This document shows, piece by piece, positions 16,424-25,515 of a DNA stretch of 64,000 nt. Within the stretch, counting starts at the first letter, position 1, and each line of letters opens with the position of its first letter. Made by a program: the position numbers and the translations under genes. The DNA comes from an uncultured Chryseobacterium sp. Lineage in GTDB: Bacteria; Bacteroidota; Bacteroidia; Flavobacteriales; Weeksellaceae. Location: positions 62,001-126,000 of the forward strand of contig CAJYGB010000033.1 of assembly GCA_913774355.1 (NCBI GenBank), read 5' to 3'. Under the pieces are notes generated by a model. It worked only from the letters and a program-made list of their open reading frames with translations, made no database searches and was not told the DNA's origin.

Positions 16424-19400
16424 ATGCAAAATTCGTATACGGTAATCAATGCTTCGGCAGGTTCGGGAAAAACATATGTCCTAGTGCAAAGGCTCCTGAT
16501 GATCTGCCTCCGGTATCCTAATCAGCAGCAGTCGATCAGGAATATCCTGGCATTGACGTTTACCAATAAAGCCGCCAATGAGATGAAGGAGAGGATTATT
16601 ACGTGGCTAAGTAATTTCTCTGCTGATAATTTTGCAGAAAACGGGGATTTAAAAAATATCCAGAAAGCTTTTGAAGAAGAAGGTCTGAAAATTACCATCG
16701 ACGAGCTCCATTACCGGGCAAAGAAAATGCTGGATTACGTGCTCCACAACTACTCCACCCTGAATATCGGAACCATCGACCGTTTCAATTCGCGGCTGGT
16801 AAGAAGCTTTTCATATGAGTTGGGACTGGCCAAGAATTTCAACCTTGAGATTGAAGCGGAGCCTTTCCTGATTGAAGCTGTGGATAAAATGCTCGACCAG
16901 ATCGGGGAAAACGAGGCAATCTCAAATTCATTTATGGATTATGTGGATTACAGCCTGGAAAACAACGAGCGGATCAATTTAAATAAAAGCCTTTACGGAT
17001 CGGCCAAAGAATTCGTAAAAGACATTCATTACGAACACCTTAAGAACAACAAAGATTTCGATAATACAAATTACGAAAATATAAAGAATACGCTCCGCAA
17101 GGAAATTTCCCTGAATAAAAAGCTGGCGGTCGAACTGGCTACCCAATCCATCGAACTGTTCAGATCCAGAAATATTGAGATTGAAGATTTTGCCCAGGGG
17201 AAAAACGGGATCGGCGGATTTTTCACGAAAGTACTCGATTTTTACCAACAGAAAAGACCGGGATTCCCCTTCCCGACGACCGCAGAAGAATCAGTGGTAA
17301 ACAACTACCGGAAAGGCGCTTCGTCAAAATCAAAAAATAGAGAGTCTGAAATTTTAGAAGTGCTGGACCAGCTGCTGGAAAACCGGATGCAGCTGATCCT
17401 TCTGTACATCGAAACCCAGAAAAAGGAGAAAATTCTATCGGCATTGCTCCCTTTAAAAGTGAATAAGGATATTCAGGATGAATTAAAAAAAATAGAGGAA
17501 GAGAATGATCTCGTTCTGCTTTCAAAATTCAATATCCTCATCAATGAAAATCTTAAAAACGAACCTTCTGCCTTTATTTATGAAAAAGTAGGCTCACAGT
17601 TCCAGCATTATTTCTTTGACGAATTCCAGGATACTTCGGAGCTGCAGTGGCAGAATTTCCTTCCGCTAAGAGACCATTCCATCTCTACGGAGAATACTTC
17701 TTTTACGCTGGTAGGCGATCCGAAGCAGAGTATCTACCGTTTTCGGGGCGGGGAAAGCAAACTGATGCTGGACATCATCAACAAAAAGGAAAGAACCCCT
17801 AAACAGGCGGATCTGCTGGTCCTGAAAGATAACTGGCGAAGCGCTAAAAATATCGTTCGGTTTAACAATGAACTTTATCAATACCATTCGGAATATCTTA
17901 CGGAAGAACACAAAAATATTTTCGGGACCGACGGCATACAGGATCCGAAGTCTTCGATTGAAGGCCGTATAAAGGTAAACCTTATCGAAAATCTCACCAA
18001 TGAAGATTTCTACAACGATACTTCAGAAAGGATGCGGAAAGATCTCCAGGAGATCCTGGATAACGGTTTCCGGTTTTCTGATATTACGATTCTCTGCCGC
18101 GGTAATTTTGATATTTTCAGTTACTCCCAGAAGCTGGGGAATCTCAAAGTGAAGTACAAAGGCGAAGAGACCAATATCAAAACGATTTCTGATAAAGGGC
18201 TTACGCTGGAACTTTCCAACACCTTGAAAGCGGTCGTCGAATTCCTGCGTTGGGAAACCAATCCAAAGAACAAACCGAATCTGATCATGATGATGTATTA
18301 CCTGAACAAACTAGGAAGGATTCACATGGAAGATTTCACATTGGAAATGAAGGCCATCCTGGATATCGAAGGGCATGAGGAGGTACTTCAGTTCATTCAG
18401 CATACATATGCTTTACAGCTGAGACAGGATAATTTTCCGAGGTTTAATTTATACAATTTTATAGAATATTACATCAACGAATTTTCCGCAGAAAATAAGG
18501 AAACCGATTTCCTACTGAACTTCCTGGAAATGCTTTTCAACTTTACCCAGAATGCCGGGGCAAGCATCAAGGAGTTTCTCAAATACTGGGATGAAGAAGC
18601 TTCATCCTACACTATTCAGGCTTCGGAAAATATTGATGCGATCCAAATCATGACGATCCACAAAGCGAAGGGACTCGAATTCCCGATCGTTTTCATCCCA
18701 ATGATGAACAAGAACCGCGATGCCGAATTTACTAACTGGTTTGAAACCACAACCGATAGCGCATTGAGATCAGTAAATATCAATCAGTTCAGTAAAAATC
18801 TTGAGGTGTATGATGAGGAAATTGAGATTTTCAACAAACAGAATGCCTATAAAAATATGGTGGACAGGCTGTGCCTGCAATATGTAGCCACTACGCGCCC
18901 TGTCGAACAGCTGTTTTTTTATATTCAGAAAGCGAACAAAACGTCGAACAATCTTGAACTGCTGGAGTTCCTCCAGTCTAAAAATCCTGAGAACCTTGAT
19001 GAGTTCGATATCTATCAGATCCGTCCCGAAATGCTGAAAAAATATTCCAAGGATAAAGCCTCGCATTTCGAGACCAAAGATATTCCGGCTTTAAAAAACG
19101 TCAACGAAAAAAACACATTGATCAAAATTGCCACGCCTTCCAAAAATTATCAGGTACGGGTGGAAAAAGTGAGGATTGGGCTTTTTGTTCACGAGCTGCT
19201 GTCTCAGATCAATACGGCAAAAGACATCCGCAAAGTACTGGAATGTTATGTTCTGGAAGGCCATATTACGATTGAGGAAAGTAAAGAAATTCACAGAAAC
19301 CTGGAAGAGATCATCCGGAACAATGCTGAGTTTTTTGATGAAAAATGGGAAGTTATCAACGAAAAAGATATTATGATTACGGAAAATGGGGAAAGCCGTG

Positions 19401-19564
19401 TCTACCGTCCCGACCGTATCCTTAAAAGTGATGAAGGTTATATTATTGTTGATTTCAAGACAGGCGACCCGTCAGCAAAGGATGAAAATCAGATCGAGAA
19501 TTATAAAAATATCCTGGAAAAACTGGGAAGAAAAGTTCTGAAGACGCAGCTGATTTATCTGTAA
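16424..19564 (+). CDS. UvrD/AddA-like helicase-nuclease
   Basis: The 1046-residue enzyme is a superfamily 1 helicase joined to a RecB-type nuclease. Walker A is NASAGSGKTYVL (residues 9-20), Walker B is YFFDEFQDTS (near 397-406), motif III/IV appears as VGDPKQSIYRFRGGES, motif V as MTIHKAKGLEFPIVFIP and motif VI as YVATTRPVEQLF. The C-terminal PD-(D/E)XK site is YRPDRILK...IIVDFKTG (about 992-1012). Such proteins resect double-strand breaks with an AddB-like partner for recombination. No addB-like gene is in this window. It diverges from the carboxypeptidase-like pair. Confidence 0.9.
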   Translation: MQNSYTVINASAGSGKTYVLVQRLLMICLRYPNQQQSIRNILALTFTNKAANEMKERIITWLSNFSADNFAENGDLKNIQKAFEEEGLKITIDELHYRAKKMLDYVLHNYSTLNIGTIDRFNSRLVRSFSYELGLAKNFNLEIEAEPFLIEAVDKMLDQIGENEAISNSFMDYVDYSLENNERINLNKSLYGSAKEFVKDIHYEHLKNNKDFDNTNYENIKNTLRKEISLNKKLAVELATQSIELFRSRNIEIEDFAQGKNGIGGFFTKVLDFYQQKRPGFPFPTTAEESVVNNYRKGASSKSKNRESEILEVLDQLLENRMQLILLYIETQKKEKILSALLPLKVNKDIQDELKKIEEENDLVLLSKFNILINENLKNEPSAFIYEKVGSQFQHYFFDEFQDTSELQWQNFLPLRDHSISTENTSFTLVGDPKQSIYRFRGGESKLMLDIINKKERTPKQADLLVLKDNWRSAKNIVRFNNELYQYHSEYLTEEHKNIFGTDGIQDPKSSIEGRIKVNLIENLTNEDFYNDTSERMRKDLQEILDNGFRFSDITILCRGNFDIFSYSQKLGNLKVKYKGEETNIKTISDKGLTLELSNTLKAVVEFLRWETNPKNKPNLIMMMYYLNKLGRIHMEDFTLEMKAILDIEGHEEVLQFIQHTYALQLRQDNFPRFNLYNFIEYYINEFSAENKETDFLLNFLEMLFNFTQNAGASIKEFLKYWDEEASSYTIQASENIDAIQIMTIHKAKGLEFPIVFIPMMNKNRDAEFTNWFETTTDSALRSVNINQFSKNLEVYDEEIEIFNKQNAYKNMVDRLCLQYVATTRPVEQLFFYIQKANKTSNNLELLEFLQSKNPENLDEFDIYQIRPEMLKKYSKDKASHFETKDIPALKNVNEKNTLIKIATPSKNYQVRVEKVRIGLFVHELLSQINTAKDIRKVLECYVLEGHITIEESKEIHRNLEEIIRNNAEFFDEKWEVINEKDIMITENGESRVYRPDRILKSDEGYIIVDFKTGDPSAKDENQIENYKNILEKLGRKVLKTQLIYL

Positions 19565-19566
19565 CC

Positions 19567-19993
19567 ATGATGGCTTTTTTTAAAAAGTACAATGTTTATT
19601 CATCAGTCTTTTTAATTACCGGACTTTTGATTTACGATTATCAGTTCATAAATAAATAAATAAATAAATAAATAAATACAAAACCTCTTATGAGGCGAAA
19701 GGACTTTATACGGCAGGCAGAATTCAGGAAATAAAACCTTACGGAAGAGGAACGGGCTACGAGTTTGTCTATACTTTTCAGACCGGAGGGAAAACCTATC
19801 AATCTGAGACGGATATTAATCCGCTAAATTTTTATAAGGCAAAGACTTTTATCGAGAAAAAATTTCCGGTGGTCTATTTAAAAAGCAATCCGCATGTGAA
19901 TCGGCTTTATATTTCTGTTCCCCTTATAAAGATACCAACCCGAAAGAACTGAAAAAACGGGTAGATTCTGATTCTTCGGTAAGGGAAAACTAA
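19567..19993 (+). pseudogene. Broken or phase-variable small membrane protein (DUF3592-like)
   Basis: Reading begins at ATGATGGCT with a membrane helix (VFLITGLLIYDYQF) and stops after 30 residues inside a TAAA repeat. Immediately after the repeat a different frame is open for about 75 residues (YEAKGLYTAGRIQEIKPYG...GGKTYQSETDINPL), resembling DUF3592. If the repeat had 2.5 rather than 7.5 units the two parts would join in frame. A second shift at the CCCC run near 19920-19923 separates a third coding stretch (PYKDTNPKELKKRVDSDSSV) that ends at 19993; one added base there would restore it. It is either a decayed gene, a phase-variable gene, or partly sequencing error. It begins two bases after the helicase stop. 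Confidence 0.75.
19649..19678 (+). repeat. Tetranucleotide microsatellite (TAAA)7.5
   Basis: Seven perfect TAAA units and a half unit lie inside the coding region of the small membrane protein. With this length every frame meets TAA. Tetranucleotide tracts inside genes are classic sites of slipped-strand mispairing. Confidence 0.95.
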
Positions 19994-20048
19994 AACCATT
20001 CCTTCTCCAGGATGGTTCTGGAATACTTATTTTTAAAGAAGCAGGCAT

Positions 20049-20087
20049 AAAATTCCGGCGGCACCAAAGGTGCCGCCGGAATTTTTT
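20049..20087. terminator. Strong GC-rich hairpin terminator
   Basis: AATTCCGGCGGCACC pairs with GGTGCCGCCGGAATT around AAA, followed by a T run and preceded by A residues. It separates the plus-strand helicase region from the convergent ferritin gene and can serve both. Confidence 0.9.
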
Positions 20088-20105
20088 ATACTGAATTAAT
20101 TTAAA

Positions 20106-20615
20106 CTAGGCTGTCGCATCAGGAGTGAAAACCCTCTGGGCCAGTTCCTGATCGAAAAGATACAGTGCGGAAGGGTTGTCGCTTACCATTTTTATTTTGG
20201 TCACCAGCTGTGAGGCACTGGCCTCTTCTTCTACCTGCTCGTTGATGAACCACTGCAGGAAAGAAGTGGTGGCGAAATCGCCTTCGTCATTGGCATTCTT
20301 TACGATATTAAAAATACTTTTGGTAACCACTTTTTCGTGCGCCAGTGCTTTTTCAAAGATGTCGATGGCATCTGTAAATTCATGTGGTGGCTTCGGAATT
20401 TCACCGATAATGATTTGTCCGCCTACGTCATTTAAATAATCGAACATTTTATCGGCATGCATCAGTTCTTCTTTGCTCTGCACTCTGAAATAATTGGCAA
20501 TGCCGTCAAGATCTTTTGCGGAAAACCATGCAGACATCGATAGATAATACTGTGCTGCATACTGTTCGTGCGCGATCTGCTCGTTGATTAATGCTGCAAT
20601 TTTTTCACTTACCAT
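20106..20615 (-). CDS. Ferritin (non-haem iron storage)
   Basis: The 169-residue protein matches bacterial ferritins that oxidise Fe(II) and store iron in a 24-subunit shell. Ferroxidase-centre residues are visible in EQIAHEQYAAQYYL (near residues 12-25) and in QSKEELMHADKMFDYL (about 46-61), with a third ligand pair in the third helix (NEQVEEEASA). Length is normal for the family. An exact Bacteroidetes promoter lies just upstream, so it is probably a single-gene transcript. Confidence 0.95.
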   Translation of the reverse strand: MVSEKIAALINEQIAHEQYAAQYYLSMSAWFSAKDLDGIANYFRVQSKEELMHADKMFDYLNDVGGQIIIGEIPKPPHEFTDAIDIFEKALAHEKVVTKSIFNIVKNANDEGDFATTSFLQWFINEQVEEEASASQLVTKIKMVSDNPSALYLFDQELAQRVFTPDATA

Positions 20616-20633
20616 AAGTCATAATTTTACCGT

Positions 20634-20664
20634 CAAAATTAGGGAATAAAACCCCGAAATCAAA
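20634..20664 (-). promoter_or_regulatory. Bacteroidetes sigma-A-type promoter of ferritin
   Basis: On the minus strand the sequence reads TTTG, 19 bases, TAATTTTG, an exact match to the Bacteroidetes consensus TTTG-N19-TAnnTTTG. The -7 box ends 19 bases before the ferritin start codon. Confidence 0.85.
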
Positions 20665-20682
20665 AGTTTTAGATAAAATTAA

Positions 20683-20760
20683 CGTGAACCTAAAGAAGAA
20701 GATCAGATTGATGGGACGGAAGTTTTATTGTCAGAACATCACGCCAATAATTGCATTCGA
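20683..20760. repeat. Dispersed intergenic repeat, copy C (diverged)
   Basis: CGTGAACCTAAAGAAGAAG and the following GGAAGTTTTAT resemble 26799-26890 (CGTGAACCCAAAGTAGAAG...GGAAGTTTTTTAT) with an internal deletion. The gap 20616-20918 holds this repeat, the ferritin promoter and the terminator at 20864-20889, and no gene that I can see. Confidence 0.5.
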
Positions 20761-20863
20761 TGAGAAATGATATCTCCGTTACTTATAGAAAATTCTATTT
20801 AACGTTTTTTTATTTTGTCAGTTTGCTGAACATAGTACTATCGAATTTACCTTAAAACCAATA

Positions 20864-20889
20864 CAAAAGAGCGGAAAATCTCCGCTCTT
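20864..20889 (-). terminator. Hairpin terminator of the Spy-like gene
   Basis: On the minus strand AAGAGCGGA pairs with TCCGCTCTT and a short T run follows. It lies 30 bp after the stop of the gene at 20919-21383. Confidence 0.75.
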
Positions 20890-20918
20890 CAACACATTAA
20901 AAAAATCAAAATTATAAA

Positions 20919-21383
20919 CTACTTTATTGGCTCCGGAGCCGTATCCATCGGCTTGTGCATTCTTGGCCCTTTCATTCCTTTATCCTTCATTGCCATTCTT
21001 CGCTGCTCCATTTTTACTTTTCGGTCTGCCTGCCATTTATCGTACTGCTGCGGCGTAAGAATCTGCTTCATATCTGCGTCCATCTGCGCTCTCTTCGCTT
21101 TCATCTGCTCCATTCTGGCCTGTCTTTCCCCTTTGTTTTTATCAAACTCAGCCTTCATTTCCGCTTTTCTTTTATCCTGAAGCGCCTTGATCTTATCTAC
21201 CTGAGCTTGGTTCAGGTTTAAATCCTTCTGCATCTGAGCCAGGTGCTCCTGTTCTCTCTGCTGGAATTTTGCTTTCATCTCCGCTCTTTTTGCCTGTCTG
21301 TCCTGAGGGGTCGGCGTTGTCTGCTGAGCCATTGCAAAACTTCCCATTCCGATAAATGCTATCGCTAAAACTAATTTTTTCAT
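20919..21383 (-). CDS. Spy/CpxP-like periplasmic protein
   Basis: The 154-residue protein has a signal peptide (MKKLVLAIAFIGMGSFAMAQ). The mature part is almost all helix and very rich in Lys, Gln, Met and Arg, with LNLNQAQVDKIKALQDKRK and LTPQQYDKWQADRK, which fit the LTxxQ motif of the Spy/CpxP family. Those proteins act as periplasmic chaperones or stress sensors. The family link is by motif and composition only. It sits downstream of a secreted Arg/Gly/Asn-rich protein on the same strand, but each gene has its own hairpin. Confidence 0.7.
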   Translation of the reverse strand: MKKLVLAIAFIGMGSFAMAQQTTPTPQDRQAKRAEMKAKFQQREQEHLAQMQKDLNLNQAQVDKIKALQDKRKAEMKAEFDKNKGERQARMEQMKAKRAQMDADMKQILTPQQYDKWQADRKVKMEQRRMAMKDKGMKGPRMHKPMDTAPEPIK

Positions 21384-21499
21384 ATTCTTAAATCTTTAAT
21401 TATTTCTTTTATATCTTTTTGATTATCTGTTAAATCAAAAGTTAAAAGCAAAAATTCACAATTAATGTTAAATTTAAATATTAATTATTTAACCATAAA

Positions 21500-21533
21500 A
21501 AAAAATAAAAAGAGCAGATCCGAAAATCTGCCC
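21500..21533 (-). terminator. Hairpin terminator of the Arg/Gly/Asn-rich protein gene
   Basis: On the minus strand GCAGATT pairs with GATCTGC, followed by CTTTTTATTTTTTTTT. It lies 30 bp after the stop. Confidence 0.8.
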
Positions 21534-21562
21534 TCACACCACTTAAATATAATATATGAAAA

Positions 21563-22603
21563 TTAATTCTTTGCAAATCCGGTACGGAATCCACCGTTTC
21601 CTCTGCTTTCTCCTCCTCCTCCTCTGTTCTGTTCCCGCGGAGCCTGGCTTTCGTTTCTTCTGAAGCCGCCGTCATTCCTGAAACCGCCACCGTTATTCTC
21701 ACGTCTAGGAGCTTCCTCTCTTCTTATATCACCTCCTCTGAAGCCTCCGCCGCGGGTTCCGTTGTTTTCCGTTCTTTCGGCGCGCTCTGTTCTGAATCCC
21801 CCGTTTCCTCTCATTCCGCCGTCGTTTCTTAATCCTCCATTATCGTTGCCTCCTCTGAAACCACCGCCGTTATTCCTTATTCCCGGATTATCATTTCTGA
21901 AAACCGGATTTCCGTTTCTGTTTCCGGACTGATCACGGAATCCGCCGTTACCGTCTCTTACCGATCCTCTGAAACCGTTATTCGGTCTGTCGCTTCCTCT
22001 CACAATGTTGAATGTCGGGTTATCCATTCTGCGGAATCTTGCACGATCTACTCTGTAAATATTAATATTTACATTTCTGTAGCGTGGCATTGGCCTGCAT
22101 ATTGCGCCGTAATGGGTCCGTCTGTAATTCTGGAAATATACCACCGGGCTGTATCCTCTGTAATAATTATTCTGGAATACCACAAAAACCCTTGGTCCCA
22201 TAATTCTCTGTAATGCGTAGAATCTGTCGTAATACCATCTGTCCGGATTGTATCGGTAGAAATTATTCCATGTCGAAAAATTTACATACAGATTATTCAA
22301 TCTCATGATCTGGTCGATCTGCCAGCGGTTCAGCCTGTTCTGAGCGAAGAATATATTCCAGTCGATGCTGATGATGCTGTTCCTGTAATCATTATAATTG
22401 GTCATATAATAATCCTGCGGATAATAGTCCTGTGGATAATCATAATAATAATCGTCAGGGAAATAATTCTGATCATCCTGATCACTGTAATATCCTCCGT
22501 CATTGTCATAATAGCCGTCATCGTTCCAGCCATTGTTGGGATACTGTTGAGCAAACGACAACGTCGCAATACCCAAAGCAAAACCGATTAATATTTTTTT
22601 CAT
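21563..22603 (-). CDS. Secreted Tyr/Asp-rich and Arg/Gly/Asn-rich low-complexity protein
   Basis: The 346-residue protein has a signal peptide (MKKILIGFALGIATLSFAQQ). Three regions follow: an acidic Tyr/Asp-rich stretch (about residues 20-75; YYDYPQDYYPQDYYMTNYND), a middle part with aromatic-rich segments (NRWQIDQIMRLNNLYVNFSTW and RVFVVFQNNYYRG), and a C-terminal 150 residues made of irregular GGFR/NGG/RNDG units. The tail is strongly basic and probably disordered. I recognise no domain. It may bind surfaces, polyanions or cell-wall polymers, but that is a guess from composition. Confidence 0.75.
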   Translation of the reverse strand: MKKILIGFALGIATLSFAQQYPNNGWNDDGYYDNDGGYYSDQDDQNYFPDDYYYDYPQDYYPQDYYMTNYNDYRNSIISIDWNIFFAQNRLNRWQIDQIMRLNNLYVNFSTWNNFYRYNPDRWYYDRFYALQRIMGPRVFVVFQNNYYRGYSPVVYFQNYRRTHYGAICRPMPRYRNVNINIYRVDRARFRRMDNPTFNIVRGSDRPNNGFRGSVRDGNGGFRDQSGNRNGNPVFRNDNPGIRNNGGGFRGGNDNGGLRNDGGMRGNGGFRTERAERTENNGTRGGGFRGGDIRREEAPRRENNGGGFRNDGGFRRNESQAPREQNRGGGGESRGNGGFRTGFAKN

Positions 22604-22663
22604 TTCTATAGTCGTTAATTGGTTAATATAGCAGAATTCTTAATTCTATCTTTTTGATGTAAA

Positions 22664-22700
22664 TAGAAAAAAGAAGTTAAATCGTATGATAAAACTTCTT
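22664..22700 (-). terminator. Hairpin terminator after the 4-alpha-glucanotransferase gene
   Basis: On the minus strand AAGAAGTT pairs with AACTTCTT and TTTTT follows, 39 bp beyond the malQ stop. Confidence 0.6.
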
Positions 22701-22739
22701 TTAATTTATTGTTAACTATTTGATAATCAAATATTAAAT

Positions 22740-25391
22740 TTACAACCTTCCACTATCTTTCACCCAATAAGCGATTTTGCTGTTGAAGTCGGATTCCTGT
22801 TTTAGATCTTCCAGATTAAGGTGCATCCTGTATCTCCAGTAATGCGGAAACACGGCAGGATTGTTGATCCGCTCGTTATCCATTTTCGGGTTTACCAGCT
22901 TCTGGTCTGTAGCCAGAAACTCCTGGATCGGGAAAACGGCCAGCATCGCATTATTATAGAGGTGCTGCTTCATGATGATTTCCGCAAGATAGGCATCCAG
23001 TTCTTCGGGTGCTTTTCCGTACTGTCCCAACTGCTGATTGAAATACTGCTGCGTTAAATCCGGGTTTTCTTTCCACCACTGCCTTAATGTAGAGCTGTCG
23101 TGGGAAGAAGCGGTGACCACATTCAGGTATCCTGCATTTTTAGGATTATAGAACGGGATATTATCAGAAGGCATCCGCTGCACTTTTAAAGCAACGATGG
23201 CCAGTTCATCCATCACTTCAGGAACACAGTCCGGGACAAGCCCCAGATCCTCTCCGCAGATCAGCATTTTTGTCGCATTCAGGATGACAGGAAGTTTCTC
23301 CATGGCTTTTTCTTTCCAAAGATGATCCTGTCTTTTGAAGAAATAATCGTTATACAGATCATAGATCGCTTTCTTTTCCCAATCTGACAGGTGATGGTAA
23401 GAATCGGTATGATATACGTTAAATCTCGGATGGTATACCACCTGACCATTTCGTTCTTCGACCAGAAACAGAACATTGGCACAGAGTGAGATCAGCTGTT
23501 CTTCAATCGGGTTATCCGGATCTTTCTTAAAGAAATCCGCAATTTTTCGCTGGGTATCAAATTCTTGTTTAAATGAATATGTCCCGTCATGGTTACTGGT
23601 AATAAATTCCAAGACCTTTTCGCGGCTCTCCCCGAAATAATTCCGCAGTATCTGATCGTTGATAAAAGGTTTGCAGTATCTGTCGAAATTAAACGGAATA
23701 TGGCGTGCGTTGAATTCATCCAGCGTAACCGGAACCGCAGGATAAAAATATCCTAAAATTCCCTGAGTAGCAGAAACGGGCATTCTCCAGATCCTGAAGA
23801 AGCCTAAAATGTGGTCGATCCTCATGGCATCGAAATACTGTTCCAGGGCTTTAAATCTGTTTTTCCACCAGGTATAATGGTCTGCCTTCATCGCTTCCCA
23901 GTTGTAGGTTGGGAATTCCCAGTTCTGTCCTAACTCGGTGAACTGATCCGGCGGTGCCCCGGCCTGGAAATCCATTCCGAAAAGTTCAGGCTCCGTCCAG
24001 GCTTCTACAGAATGCCTGTAAATACCGATCGGCAGGTCGCCTTTTACGGAGATTCCCAAATCATGGGTATAATCAATCGCTTCCTTTAATTGCTTATGAA
24101 GCTGATACTGAACCCACGCATGCAGCATGGAAGCATCATAATCTTTACTCTTCGTGGTAAAGAATGCCGATACTTTTCCTGCGATATATTTTTTATGCGT
24201 TTTCCATTCATTGAAATTCGGTGTTCTGTGTTTATCCCTCAATACGCAGAAAGCAGCATAAGGAACCAGCCAGCTTTCGTTGTCTTTAATGAATTTCTTA
24301 AAGTTCCGGTCTTTGTAAATCTTTTCTTTATCTTCATTAAAAATTGCTTTCAGGTATTTCCATTTTCCGGAAATCATTTTTTCGTAATCGATCAGTTCGA
24401 GTGCATTCAGCTCTGCTTTTTCAGCCAGGTATTCTTCCTGTAAATCCTCCGACAGCTTAACATCCAGGTTTTCGAGGGAAATATACTGTGGATGCAGTGC
24501 ATATACTGAAACGGCAGCGTAAGGATAAGAATCCGTCCACGAATAATTGGCGGTCGTATCGTTAATCGGCAGGATCTGGATGATGCCGAGCCCGGTTTCA
24601 TTTGACCAGTCCGCCAGTTTTTTCAGATCTGAAAATTCACCCACCCCGAATCCGTCTTCCGTTCTCAGGGAGAAGATCGGAACGGCTACTCCCGCATCGT
24701 GGTACATCTGGTACAGCTTGAATTTAAAATAATGATCGGAAACGATCTGCAACACATCTTTCTGCTGATTCGGCACGGCAAAACGGTTTTCGCCGTTCTC
24801 CACATCCATTACTTTTCCTTCCGTACTGTTATACAGGCAATATTTATACTGAATGAATTCATTTTCCGGAATTTCGAGCGACGTCTCCCATATGCCGAAA
24901 TCCGTCTGGGCCAGATGAATTACTTTATTATAATCCCAATTCCCCAATGAAGCCGTACTTCCGAACAGGACGATCTTCCAGCCCGGATGGTATAAGGGAG
25001 CTTCGATCCTGAATAAATGGGTATGCTTTTTAAGGACCGAAATTTTTTCGGGCTTAAATGTATTCAGCTTGTTATGAAAAATTTTATTGTTTAAATAATT
25101 TTCCGGAAAGTTTTTATTGTTCCATTCATCGAAAATGGAAAATTCTTTATAGTTATGCGGAAAATTCAGGTGATGTGGAACAAACTCTTCGCGAAGAAGC
25201 TTTCCCCGGTCATCCACCATTCTGTAATGGTAGGAAACCGATCTTGAAAAATAATCCACCTCACATTTCCACAACCCGTTTTCCCCGTAAACCATAGCAT
25301 GAGTCTGCTGTACAGCACTTTCATCATTGATCACCAACTGCAGCTGCTCCCCGACTTTTGTACTGTAACCTACATTAAAGTATAGCTTCAT
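22740..25391 (-). CDS. malQ: 4-alpha-glucanotransferase with N-terminal starch-binding modules
   Basis: The 883-residue enzyme moves alpha-1,4-glucan segments between maltodextrins (GH77, amylomaltase or disproportionating enzyme). Two CBM20-like starch-binding modules occupy about residues 1-110 and 125-230 (the second with FGSTASLGNWD), followed by the GH77 barrel. Catalytic residues are visible in MRIDHILGFFRIW (nucleophile Asp), LICGEDLGLVPDCV (acid-base Glu) and SSHDSSTLRQWW (transition-state Asp). The long form with CBMs resembles plant cytosolic DPE2 and is usual in Bacteroidetes. No signal peptide is present, so it should act inside the cell. It stands alone here. Confidence 0.95.
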   Translation of the reverse strand: MKLYFNVGYSTKVGEQLQLVINDESAVQQTHAMVYGENGLWKCEVDYFSRSVSYHYRMVDDRGKLLREEFVPHHLNFPHNYKEFSIFDEWNNKNFPENYLNNKIFHNKLNTFKPEKISVLKKHTHLFRIEAPLYHPGWKIVLFGSTASLGNWDYNKVIHLAQTDFGIWETSLEIPENEFIQYKYCLYNSTEGKVMDVENGENRFAVPNQQKDVLQIVSDHYFKFKLYQMYHDAGVAVPIFSLRTEDGFGVGEFSDLKKLADWSNETGLGIIQILPINDTTANYSWTDSYPYAAVSVYALHPQYISLENLDVKLSEDLQEEYLAEKAELNALELIDYEKMISGKWKYLKAIFNEDKEKIYKDRNFKKFIKDNESWLVPYAAFCVLRDKHRTPNFNEWKTHKKYIAGKVSAFFTTKSKDYDASMLHAWVQYQLHKQLKEAIDYTHDLGISVKGDLPIGIYRHSVEAWTEPELFGMDFQAGAPPDQFTELGQNWEFPTYNWEAMKADHYTWWKNRFKALEQYFDAMRIDHILGFFRIWRMPVSATQGILGYFYPAVPVTLDEFNARHIPFNFDRYCKPFINDQILRNYFGESREKVLEFITSNHDGTYSFKQEFDTQRKIADFFKKDPDNPIEEQLISLCANVLFLVEERNGQVVYHPRFNVYHTDSYHHLSDWEKKAIYDLYNDYFFKRQDHLWKEKAMEKLPVILNATKMLICGEDLGLVPDCVPEVMDELAIVALKVQRMPSDNIPFYNPKNAGYLNVVTASSHDSSTLRQWWKENPDLTQQYFNQQLGQYGKAPEELDAYLAEIIMKQHLYNNAMLAVFPIQEFLATDQKLVNPKMDNERINNPAVFPHYWRYRMHLNLEDLKQESDFNSKIAYWVKDSGRL

Positions 25392-25460
25392 TTATATTTT
25401 TTTATAAAAATACGTTATAATCCTGAAAAAGAAAACTTATTGAATATCAAATATTCATTA

Positions 25461-25495
25461 AAAAAACCTTTCCAGAGCGTTTGAAAAGGTTTTTT
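25461..25495. terminator. Hairpin terminator
   Basis: AAAAAACCTTT pairs with AAAGGTTTTTT imperfectly around CCAGAGCGTTTGA. It lies just beyond the stop of the T9SS protein at 25516 on the minus strand. Confidence 0.7.
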
Positions 25496-25515
25496 AGTTT
25501 TAAATAGAATTCATC

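Noticed and set aside
19649..19678. Transposon footprint or insertion site
   Set aside because: The tract is a pure tetranucleotide repeat with no terminal inverted repeats or foreign sequence.
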